A stretch of DNA of 60,000 nucleotides from Symsagittifera roscoffensis (lineage: Eukaryota; Xenacoelomorpha; Acoela; Convolutidae). Below the pieces are notes generated by a model. That model was not told the origin of the DNA. It searched no databases and was given only the letters and a program-made list of their open reading frames with translations. Below are positions 49,615-60,000 of the stretch, in pieces; the stretch's first letter is position 1, and every line of letters begins with the position of its first letter. Location: the NCBI RefSeq assembly GCF_963678635.1, contig NC_087069.1, positions 27,766,303 to 27,826,302 of the forward strand. The letters are read 5' to 3'. Made by a program: the position numbers and the translations under genes.

Positions 49615-50804
49615 GTGTATGATAATCCTGAATATGGGTTATAAAATGTTATATAGCCAATTGTGTTTTTGATATATCTATCGTATTTATGTATTACTTC
49701 TGTTGTTATAAATGGTGGTGGTAGCGATTGAGCTGTTATATTTTGGGGATTTAATGGGTAAGGATGTTGAACAATATTATTAAGTTTGATCGTGATTTCG
49801 AATTTCAATTGGAGACTATTTTGTTGGAGTATTTGAATATTGTGTTCACAAATATCTTCGTGGATATTTTGTCTATATTGTAGTCTATTGAGTGCCCAAC
49901 TGTGGAGTCGGTTACTATCTTGATGTTGTCCAAATAATGGTGGGGGTGCTACGAATGTATTCCAATCTAATCTTAAAGGGATATTTGTTGATGATTGTTC
50001 TCGATATCTAGCTTCGAGGTTATTTGGAAAATTTAAAGGGAAAAGCGTTGGTGAAATCTGGCTTAATGATGGTGTTGACGGTAGTGACAATGTTTCTGGT
50101 AGTGATTATGATGTTGTTGTATCTGTAGAAATGTCTATTGGGTCGTTTACTAAGTTTGGTTCACCTTGTGTATATGAGTGCGTTGTCCAATATGGTAGTC
50201 GTGTTGTGGGATTGGGGGGGGGGGGGGGGGGTGGTTAAAGGGATTTTCACGTATTTGTTCAGATGTTGTTGTTGAACCTAAATAATCTGAGGGTATACTT
50301 GAGGTCTTGAGGTGCTAAGTTGTGAAAGAAGTGGGGGAGTTTCTGGTAATATACTATTTGGGTTTTCTGAAGTTGTTGGTGTTGGTGATTGGGGTATATC
50401 AAAATGAACTCTGGGGGTTTGAAAACTTCTGTTTCGTCGTGGATGTATAAATTGTCTATTTATTTCGACTGTATTTTGGTTTTGACTAATGTTTCTTATT
50501 CTATTTAATTCTTGTGGTAATTTTGGGTACAAATTATATGTTGGTTCACTTAGGGGTGCCTGTCGCTGAACTGGTTCTAATGGTTCGGATAAGCGGGCGT
50601 GTCGTTCTTCAAAAGTGTATGGATTATCTTGGAAAGAAATTCGTGTGGATGTGTGGGGGTTTTGGGTAGTTGTAGGTATTGTCGGGTTTTCTTGGGATGA
50701 TGTCGGTGAAGACTGATATTGTGATTGTTGGTTAGCAATTTTTGAAAGTATTCTGATTGATTTTTGCTAGTGGAAAAAATTATGTTTATTGTAGTATTCT
50801 TCAA
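49602..50804 (-). pseudogene. element 2 accessory frame A (between integrase and env)
   Basis: Frames 50577-50804, 50278-50532 (Pro/Ser/Thr/Asn-rich, e.g. PQSPTPTTSENPNSILPE) and 49602-50090 (compact: LRLDWNTFVAPPPLFGQ, QLKFEITIKLNNIVQHPYPL, IGYITFYNPYSGLSYTCIF). An 18-G run (50214-50231) and stops break continuity. The end of the frame overlaps the start of the env-like gene by a few bases. Possible paralogue of accessory frame B; see findings. Confidence 0.4.
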
Positions 50805-51929
50805 TAAAAAGAAATAAAAGGATTGTTGCTAAAGCAAATGTGATTATTACCTTTTTTATACATTTGCACATTGTCAATATTAGGGATGATAAAAATATAA
50901 TGAAAATTATAAATAGTAAAAAAATATCTGTTCTGTTAAAAATTGTTCATATCATTTAAATAACTTTTGGATTATCGTACCTGTGAATGTGGTCAATGAT
51001 TTAGGAAAGTTGGAGATATATTTCGAATAGAGAGTAGAAAATTAAAAAAATGTTGCAAGAAATTATTAAAATTATTATAAAAGCTTCAAAAGTATCAAAT
51101 AGAAATATGAATAAAAGTTTGAGTAGTATGAAAAAGTTAATGAAAATGTTTAAAATTGTACTTTTAAAGATATTGACTGATCGAGAGAAGAGCATTTAAG
51201 AAACGATTTCTTTGTCGAATATTTTTTGTTGTTTGAGGCGAGATTCAAGTGTGGTCGAGTTATTTATTGATTTTTTGACAAGTGGGTTGAGTTTTATGAA
51301 AAGTTGTTGGGGGCTAATTTTATGGTGTTCGGGAGGTCTTCTTTGCTGTATTTTCATTTGTTGGGTGAACTGGGGTATTTTTGAGATATTTGTACTTTAG
51401 GCCAAATGAATATGGTCCTTTTTTACTTTAGGCTAATTTACCATTTTTGGTTGGAGGGTTTTTGAGGTCTGAGTTGGGAAAATATTGTTGATCTTTGAGT
51501 TATTAGATAGGGGAGGGTTATGATATTATGGTGGTATTTATTTTAGTTGTCAAGCTTTAGCGGGTTGCTTTGACCTGGAGGTTGTAAAAACATAGTTATA
51601 GATATGCCTGGAGTTTAATATCTTTCGTCTAATAAGTTGGTGTTATAGTTATAGAAGGTGACAAATTTAAGTGAATCCTATTGACTGAATCTGAACTAGA
51701 ATTGTTGCGTGTTTGTCAGCCTGTTATTTTGAAAAATGAAAGTTCAAAATAATTCAGAGGTGCAAAGATTATTAATTTTAAAATTAAAGTTGTTTTTGAA
51801 ATTCAACTTTCTTTAGTATTTTAGATTGTATGATGAATGTTTTGTAGTTTTTACGTGGTTGATTTCTAAGTCGTGATGATTCTCTATGTTCTGATTTTTC
51901 TACTTGTTCTTGTGGTAGAATTTTTTCTA
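50805..51929. other. non-coding stretch in element 2
   Basis: Very AT-rich. A 64-codon minus-strand frame (51001-51195) is entirely hydrophobic and probably compositional. No recognised domain. A splice acceptor for a sub-genomic env transcript could lie here but cannot be pinned down. Confidence 0.35.
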
Positions 51930-52559
51930 TCATTTTCCTACTTTTTCTTTTTTTTGAGGTATTTTTTGGTCTGGCGTTTTTGTATTGTTTTGAGTTGTGG
52001 TTTGTTTTGGATTTTGTTTTTCGTGATGAACGTTGTGATGTTCATCTATTTCTTTTTCTGTTTGTGAATGATTCTGAATAATTTTTAAACCTGTGAAAGA
52101 ATATAATTGAATTAATTCGCGTAGCGCGTACTCTTTTGGGTAGTAGGGCAATAGATTGTTACGATGTTGAACAATTTCCTTTTGATTCGAATCGGTGAGT
52201 TTATACTTTACGTCAGTGGGTTTGGCAATTATTTGGTATGGTCCTTTTCGAAGGAGTTAAAATTTTTTAGAGATTCCTTTTGTGTATTAAAGTTAGGTAT
52301 TAGGACAAATGTTCCAATTTTTAAATCTGTGGCTGGTGTAAAGCGTGAATTAATTTGTTCGTTAATGTTTTGCCTTTGTAACAATTTCTTTGTTACTTTT
52401 TAGTAAATTTCATTGTGTTTTTTATCTCTATTTAAAATCCATTCGGTATGTGTGCCGGAGGCTAATTTAAGAATTTGTGGGTGATGAAAATGATCTTCGT
52501 CATATGTGTGTAAAGGTAGGTTATAACAAATTGAGTCTTTATTTGGATGGCAATAACCT
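51930..52559 (-). pseudogene. element 2 integrase C-terminal region, truncated by insertion
   Basis: Reads into view at 52559 and continues through HTYDEDHFHHPQILKLA, KVTKKLLQRQNINEQINSRF, DLKIGTFVLIPNF, VTYKLTDSNQ and RNNLLPYYPKEYALRE to a charged tail ending 51930. The pattern (long helix, then a short beta-rich domain with HRN/QHRNNLLPYYP) is the C-terminal DNA-binding part of a Ty3/Gypsy or retroviral integrase. Several stops interrupt it. The catalytic core is missing at 52560, exactly where the young LTR begins. Confidence 0.7.
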
Positions 52560-55500
52560 TGTTATACCCTCAGCCGTTAGGTGAGGTATAAGCTATGTAA
52601 TCTATGAAGTCAAAGTCTATGCTTAATCGCTAACTGAGAATAGAAATACGAAGAGTTAGAGAGCAACTTAAATTCAGTTAATAAAGTTAAGTCTGATTCG
52701 AATCTGACCTCGAAATCATGAGAGAGACAGAGACTCATAAATAACTATTGAATATGGTGTTAGGTTTAATAGGTACTTAATTTAGATCAGACTTCTATAT
52801 GGTTCAGTTTACATAATGTTATATAAGTATATATGGTTAGCATTTAGGATGGACGTTTTGTTTTAGGTAGACATAGTTCTAGTATATCCCAATGGATAAC
52901 AGTTCTGATCGGTATCTACTGTATCCGTATGGATAACATTCCCCCTGTTTCTTATATATGATGAACACATCATATATCCTCTGTATCTTCAGTAACGTCC
53001 TTGTTTGGTGGAATGGAAGATTTGGGGGCGTTCGTATCCAATGATATCTGAGATATCTGTTGGGCGTTCGTTTCCAATGATGTCTGCGGTATTTGTATGG
53101 TGCTCGGTATGTTGTTTTTCTCATCCTTCGCGTGTTTACTGGGACGTTTAGATCGTTCTTGTACTTCGTATTCCCTTTGAAAAGTCATTGAGTTTTTGGG
53201 TGGAGAGATGGACTTAAGAATTTTCATTGCGTCGTTAAAGCTGTCAATGAAGGATTTGTCCGGTGAGCTTGACGTTTCGGTTGGTCTGCCGATAACGTAA
53301 CGTGAGCTAATTGCTCGTTGTAGGGGACTATTTGGAACACTGCGTTGAGCTGACGTAGCTGACGTATTTAAGTCTGACGCGAATTTTGTTCTCGGGCTAC
53401 TCGGTGGTGACGACGTGTGTGCGGAAATTTTTGTTGGTGTGTGTAAGGTATTTATAGGCTCGGATACCTCTTCGATTGGGCCGCCTGTTCCTCCGCTGGT
53501 TTCTCTAACCTTTAGCTGTTCTGGTGTTTTGTCAGATGATTGGCACGGTGTTTTGTCTCTTGAGTCAATTTCTATACATTCTATATCGGTTGAGGACTCC
53601 TGGACAGTGCCTGTTTCGCCAGTTGGTTCCCTTTTATCCTGTTGTACCGTTATGAGACATACTTCGTTATCTGAAGTGCTTCCGGCGATTTTGTTAATCG
53701 GAATTGCATTTCCGAATTTAAGGGCAAGGGCGCTTGTTTTGGTCCGCGTGGATCTACGGATTGGAACTGCTGATTGTGATTTGGTACTGGCATTCGTATC
53801 TTGTGGCGGCGTAGTTTTGCGGTCCAGTTTTTTGGCTGGTGGCATTTTTGGTGATTGTCTCATGTCTTGAATTATTGAGTCGTCTGAAGAAATAGAAAAT
53901 GATGTGTCACAGTCAAATTCTATGTTCTTATTTTCCTTGCGCACTTTATTGGGGCTGCCTTTTCCTTTTCGGCTTGGCGATTTTAGGATTTTTATAGTCG
54001 TTGTTTGGATTTTTACCGTGGGGGCTTTTGATGTTCTTGGGATTGTTCTATGAATCCGGTCGTGTCCTAGTTTCCTTCTGTTGGTTGTTTGTCGAATAAG
54101 TTCCTCGACATTCTTGGGCGGTTTTCGTTTTGGGCTCGTTGGTGTTGAGGTGTTTCCCGCCGGATTTCCTGGTTCCACTGATTTTTTCTTCGGGATTTTT
54201 GAGCCAGTTGGTTCACTCTGTTTAGCCTCTTTTTCTAAAATACGGGATTTTGCTCTTGGTAAATGTTTGTATGCTACAAATTCCTTTAGTTGTGCCGGTC
54301 TACATTTCCCATACACCCATGGATCTGGTACAAACGCTAGACCGTCGTGTCTTATGACCCTTGGTTGTTTTCCGTCTTCCCGGACCCATGCAGTGTGCGG
54401 GGAGTAGTTAATTAGTGACCCGTTTTCGATTACTTTGAATTGTGCCCCGAATACCCCAGGATTTTTTGTTTTGCGTGCTATGGTGCCCGATTTTCGTGCG
54501 ACTTGTTCGATGCGTTTTCCTAACGCCGGGTCTATGGTGTTCTGGGGTCCTTTAAACCGATCTTTTAGAAACACCAAGGGAGCTCTTTCTATTCTTTGTT
54601 TTTCTTGTTGTGTAAGCCAACGAATTGGTTTTCGTGTTCTAATATTTGCTATATCATGTTTTGGGTTTTCGGCTAGAAAGGACCGTTTAACTTTTTGTAA
54701 ATCATAGGGTATATATTAAGTGGAAGGTGCGCACCTATTGGAAATTTGCGCAGCAGGGCCTGGTCGAACAGTTCATCTTCGTCTGTGTCCGACAGTGAGA
54801 TTTGCTTCTTTTGCTCTAAGCCGCCCTGGCTATGTTTCGTTTGTCCTGGGGTTTTGCTTCGAACCGCATGTGAAGATGGTCCCGCTGGATCACAAGATGG
54901 TTCGGGGAGATACGTTTGCTTGTACACCACACTGAGTTCATCCTCGCTATTGTTATCTCTATTCCAAATGGTCTCGGGCGTGAGGGTGGATTTTGTGAGC
55001 ATCTTTTCATCTAGGCACGAAAGTTTTGTATTTTCCCATGAGAGATTAGAAATTTTAGGTGTAGTGCAAATATTAGTTAATGGTGTGTTCGGTTTACGCC
55101 CGTAGTGCGCTTCAAACGGTGTATTTTTTGTTGTTGCGTGTGGGGTAATGCGTAGTGTTTTGATTAGTTCCGCCACATCTGACGCTAATTTGTACGGTGT
55201 GTTGTTTTTATCGATCTTCATTATAGAGAGACGAGTTTTTAACGTTCTAATTAGTCTTTCTACCATGCCCATTGAGCGATGGTCATCCACTGGGGCGAAT
55301 ATTAGCTTAATGTTATTGTTTTTGCAATAGATCATAAATTTTTTAGCCCGAAACCCTTGAGCTTGATCACACCTGATATTCCTTGGTACCCCATGGTTGA
55401 CCATATGAGTTTGCATAAATCTTATGATTGTTTCTGCTTTGTTATTTGCTACTACTTTTGCGTATGGGAATCGCGAGAATCTATCTACCCCAACTAGAAT

Positions 55501-58500
55501 GTACACGTCTTTATTGTTTTCGTCCGATAGCGGTCCAGCGAAATCCAATTGGATTTCCTCGTTCGGTTCTACTACGGCGTCAAGGCTAGTGTAGTGTTTT
55601 TTTTTCGAATATCACCCGAAGATTCTCACCTTTAGTGCGGCATTCCTTGCAATTCTGAGATGCCGTCACTATGTCACGATGGAGGTATGGGTACCAAATA
55701 TGCTTGGCAGCCTCTAGCATACTGCCTTGTCCTGGGTGAGTTAGGTGGATTGAATCTAAGATAATTTGTCTTAGCTGTTTCGGTATGACTATTCTGTCAT
55801 CATAGAGTAGGACATTGTTTCGGACCGACAAACGGTCGCGCACGTTGTAAAAATAGGGACCGTAATAGGCTTTTATCTGCTCCCACTTCTGGTTTCGGAT
55901 CATGTTGATCAGAGGCTGGAGGTTTCTGTCGCGTTTCGTGGCGGCCGCAATAAATTCCACGTCTAGTGCCTTGCGTAGATTTTTCCGGAAGAGCGGTACA
56001 TGTTCCTCCTCCATAGAAATGGCTTGGCACTCTGTTTGTTGATCTGGTGGGTCTGTCTGGCATAGTTGATCTGACTTCCTGTTGAACGTGAAGCTATCTC
56101 TTGATGGAATTACTTGGTGTCGGACATCGCTAAACGAGAGTGTTGATTGGCTGGGTTTTTCTGACATTTCATTGAATGATGCAAACTTAGTAGGTGGAAT
56201 CGTTACGGTTGTCTCTTGGCCGCTGTGACATTTCCTCATTATTCTCTTAAAAGGGGGTAGTGACATTCCTGTCTGTAATTAGCGATTCATCTTGTCGGCC
56301 ACTGGAGCGGTAGATGGTGAATTAAAATAAACTTGTTGATGTTGATGATTAAATGATGTTCCTTCTTTACGTAATTTTCCGATTGAGGGCTGGTTGCCAA
56401 TGTTCGAATTTAACGGAGAGTAATTTGAAATATTTGGATTTGACGGAGTGTGATTTGAAATTTTTGAATATGACGGAAAGTGACTGTTTGCTATAGGTTG
56501 ATCCTTAACAGTGAACTGTGTTGCTTTTGTGTGCAAATTTGAACGATTAGAGTCTTCGTTCCGGTCGAGCTGCAATGTGCGTTGAAATCCGTTTGGATTT
56601 TCGATCATTTCAATGTTAGCTATAGTGCTGTCTTGAAATTCCAGGCAAGAAATGAAATCATCAATGAGTGCGACTACGAAATGTTCATCCCAATATGCGG
56701 GAGGTTGTGGTTTTCCTACCGGATGGCGCGAAATATAGTCTATTAAGCCCATTTTATTGCCGGAAAGATGTTTGATGTCAAAATCAAATGGAATAAGACG
56801 GTCAATCCATCTAGTTAGGCAACTTTGATATGTTTTATTACTTTTATTGCTATTTAGGGCACTAACCAAAGCTTGGTGGTCAGTAATTAGTGTAAAACGG
56901 CGGCCATACAGATAATATTTAAAATGGTCAATAGCCCATACTGCAGCTAGGAGTTCCAATTCATTTACTGAATATTTATTTTCACATGCGTTTAGGAATC
57001 TGGACGCGTATGCCACCGTAGCCCATCCGTCTGGAGTTGCTTGTTCGAGGGCGGCTCCGATACCCTCGCGACTGGCGTCGCAGACTATTCGAGTTTCCCG
57101 GTTACTCACGAAGTGACGATTTTCTGTGATGTTTCGCACCGCTGTCAGAATTGTTTGAAATGCCTCTTCATGTTTTTGATCCCAAACGTAGTTAAATTTA
57201 GAAGAAGAAGATAAGAACGGCCTCAATGGTGTGCACAGTTGTGCCAGTTTTGTTATAAATTTATCCAGATGGTGGACCGAACCCATAAAACTTTTGAGTT
57301 GTTTGAAAGTTTTTGGGTGTTGTAGTTTTGTGATCGCATCAGTTTTCTTATGCATTGGTATTATCCCGTATTCGTTTATAATGAACCCCAGCCATTCGAC
57401 TTCTTTACAGCCGAATTTGCATTTATTTAGAGAAATCGCCATATTTTCTTGATCTAATTTGTCTAAGACCTTTTTCAGTTTGTCGATGTGTTGCTCTTTC
57501 GTTCCGTGGGATATAATTAATATATCATCTAGAAACGCGAAAGTATCCTTTTCGTTGTTTAACGTTAGGTCAATGGCTTTCTGGAATTCTGCGGGCATGT
57601 CCGTGAGCCCGTAAAATCCTGTTTGGAACTGATAGGTTCCCGTCGCTTGTCCGCCAATTATACTAAAGTTACACTGCGTTTTAGTTTTTTCATCCAATTT
57701 CAATTGACTATAGGCATATCGAAGATCAATGGTAGAAAAATACGTTGTACGTGGTTTGCCATTGCCCTCTTGAGCTGATTGTGCCACATTATCGAGCAGC
57801 ACGTCGATGTTAGGCATCTGGTACTTGTTTTTATGTATCGCTTTGTTAATTTGTTTTGAGTCCATTGCTAATTTTATTGAATGATCTTTCCTTACCATTT
57901 TTACGATTGGACTAATAAATTGTTTGTCGCTACAGCTGTCGAGTTTCACGATATGTCCCTGGTCAATTAAGGATTTGAGTTCTTGTTCAACTTTTTCCTG
58001 AATATGAATCGGAATTCTGCAACCTTTTTGTTGCAGCGCCTTGAAGTCATGTAAGAATTTTGAATGCACTTCGTGGTTTTTAGAGCGACCGATACGTGTG
58101 CACAACCCCGGGTATGCTGATTTAACCCAATTTGTGATGGCCGTGTCCGATTGTTCTGATTCTGTTATGTAATTGATTGACTTACCAGTTGGTTTTTCTT
58201 GCTGAAGGTGAATGCCTAGTTGTGGTAGCAAATTTCTACCCAGTATGTTTGCCCGTTTATCGACAACCATCACAAATGGCGCCGTGTTTTTTGTCCACCC
58301 TCCTGATTCTATAGGGGCAATCAGCCTGCCGAACGCCGGGATTTTGGAACCATTGTAGCAGACCATTCTGTTAGCCTCGTCGTTTTGGTTGAGTTGAATA
58401 CGTCTAGCTCTTAACACCGTATTTTCTAATATGACCGCTGTTTTATTGTTTACAAATGACGTTGGAGATCCTGTATCTGCAATGAAAGTAATACTGTTAT

Positions 58501-60000
58501 TACCAATTTTGACTCGAATGAGATGTCCTATTAAATCGTTCGTTGTTAATTTTCCTGCCGTTTCTTCCTCGAAGTGTACAGCATTTACGCTGTTGTCCTC
58601 TGGGTGTATGAGTTCCCATCCCGGAACGACATCCCCTGCCTGGAGATAGTCAACATACGCCGCTATATCGGTGTCCTGGATGTTTACTTCGGGATTTGTT
58701 TCTTCACTGATTGCATTAACGTTTGAGGAATTACAGAGTCTTGCGTAGTGTCCTCTTTTTGTGCATTTATTGCAAATTTTGTCTTTTGCCGGACATTGTT
58801 GGAGGTGACCGGGTCCGAACGGATTACCGCACTTAAAACAAGATTGTTTTCTGTCTCTATCTTGTCGTTGCGAGCTTCCCCGCTGTGGTTGTCCTCGACC
58901 TCTATTGTTTCCCCTTCTATTGTTACGGTAAGGGTCCCCTCCTCTTTTTTGGATGAACCCAACTGGTTCAGTTTTTATGTCCGTTTGTTGAGAAGGATTT
59001 GTCGATGAACCCTGCTTACGGATTTGATTTTGGTTTTCCAACCCTTTTTCCCTGCGTATTGCGTATTCAAACGCTTGCTCCGGGGTTTTTGTCTCGGCTA
59101 GTAGGTCTTTTTGTACTTCATCGTTTGTCATATTTGCTGTGAATAAGTCTCGGATAATTTCTGTTTCTAACGTGTTATTATTGCAATTAGGACATTTGAA
59201 GTTTCCCTTGATGACCAATTCCGTGAGACCGCAGTGGAACTGTTCCAGCGTTTCTGTTTTATTCTGCTTTCTTGTGAATGCCTCGTATCTGTCAAATGTA
59301 ACATTACGGTCTTTAATGAAGAGGTGCTCTAATCGATTCCAGAATGCTCTCGTTGATATTTCTTGTATCTTTAGGTCTGGGTAATGTTGGTTCAGACGTC
59401 TTTCACCTTCGTTTCCAAGACTGAGGTAAATATAGCTTCTGACTTTAATGTCGGCTTCCTCCCATGGTATTCTATCCACGGTGGGTCCCAAGTTGTCCAA
59501 TTGGGCACATTGGTTATCCCATTGTATCTTTTTCTCTTGGTTACGAATGTTCCTGTCCCTGGTTTGTGATTGAGTTTCTCCTTCTATAGGAAGTTCATAA
59601 CCGGGTTCTTGCGGTTTTCTCACTGTGGGTGGGTCTCGTAATAGCTTTTGTAAGTTTATGCCATCTTTTGCGACAATTCCTAAGTAGAGTTGCTGATTCC
59701 ACTTCTCCCACTCCGTTGGAGGTTCCGCCGAGGCTTTTTGCCAGAATGGGGCGATACCTAGTGGATTTTTTGTTGTGAGTGCTGGCTGCGCCATGTTATA
59801 CCCTCAGCCGTTAGGTGAGGTATAAGCTATGTAATCTATGAAGTCAAAGTCTATGCTTAATCGCTAACTGAGAATAGAAATACGAAGAATTAGAGAGCAA
59901 CTTAAATTCAGTTAATAAAGTTAAGTCTGATTCGAATCTGACCTCGAAATCATGAGAGAGACAGAGACTCATAAATAACTATTGAATATGGTGTTAGGTT
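52560..60000 (-). mobile_element. young Ty3/Gypsy LTR retrotransposon (element 3), running off the window
   Basis: Minus-strand element: 3' LTR 52560-52938, polypurine tract, coding region 52970-59794, 5' LTR from 59794. In the 207 bp of the 5' LTR in view there is one mismatch to the 3' LTR (GAAGAGTTAG against GAAGAATTAG). Coding order gag, protease, RT, RNase H, integrase is Ty3/Gypsy; no envelope is present. It interrupts element 2. The left flank before the LTR is AACCT; the matching target duplication would be just past the other end, outside the window. Confidence 0.95.

Larger units (their letters stand above)
43173..52559 (-). mobile_element. older envelope-bearing LTR retroelement (element 2), 3' part
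   Basis: Minus-strand coding relics in the order integrase C-terminus (51930-52559), accessory frame (49602-50804), envelope-like gene (46879-49614) and second accessory frame (45178-46994). This is a retrovirus-like layout with env 3' of pol. The 5' part (gag, RT, most of integrase) must lie beyond 60000 because the young element interrupts the integrase at 52560. The 3' LTR should be at the left edge, and TGTTGAGTTATC at 43173 is only a candidate start. All frames are broken, so this is an old, defective copy. Confidence 0.65.

Overview
This is a window of AT-rich nuclear DNA from an animal, most likely an invertebrate. Host coding signal is sparse and split by spliceosomal introns (GT..AG, with T-rich acceptors ending in AG), and most of the window is repeats and retroelements. 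A Ty3/Gypsy element carrying gag-pol, a trypsin-family gene and a possible membrane acyltransferase fragment fit a nematode or another fast-evolving invertebrate. The sequence alone does not fix the phylum.

Layout. 1-14 kb is mostly non-coding and holds several small inverted-repeat elements: a 1.24-kb TIR family copy, a Tc1/mariner-type 739-bp hairpin, a Mutator-like 389-bp element with a 9-bp target duplication, and a 362-bp TIR element. It also has a 30-bp minisatellite, a 176-bp tandem array and one copy of a roughly 580-bp dispersed repeat. 14459-19727 is a complete but decayed minus-strand Ty3/Gypsy element (two ~200-bp LTRs, about 90% alike) with an internal deletion in reverse transcriptase. 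19.9-23.8 kb has a broken acyltransferase-like exon, two unassigned small ORFs and an array rich in AATCGATT/ATAATCC motifs. 25.9-28.5 kb has a large inverted repeat and two head-to-head TIR elements.

31.4-37.9 kb (minus strand) is the best host gene: exons of a trypsin-like (S1) serine protease in which two protease domains are fused in tandem. The first domain keeps its catalytic Asp and Ser (its His exon was not found). The second has lost all three catalytic residues (His to Arg, Asp to His, Ser to Tyr), yet the introns inside it keep reading phase. 38.0-40.2 kb is a nested palindrome built from the 580-bp repeat.

43.2-60 kb is a nest of two minus-strand retroelements. An older, broken, envelope-bearing element (about 43.2-52.56 kb in view) shows only the C-terminal end of its integrase, then an accessory ORF, an envelope-like glycoprotein gene and a second accessory ORF that looks related to the first. 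A young element (52560 to beyond 60000) has inserted into the older integrase. Its LTRs differ at 1 of 207 visible positions. It carries a 1171-codon gag-protease-RT-RNase H frame, followed by integrase and a long basic tail split by one in-frame stop and two frame changes. In both gag-pol elements of the window the gag ATG straddles the LTR/primer-binding-site junction, and both share the same primer-binding site.
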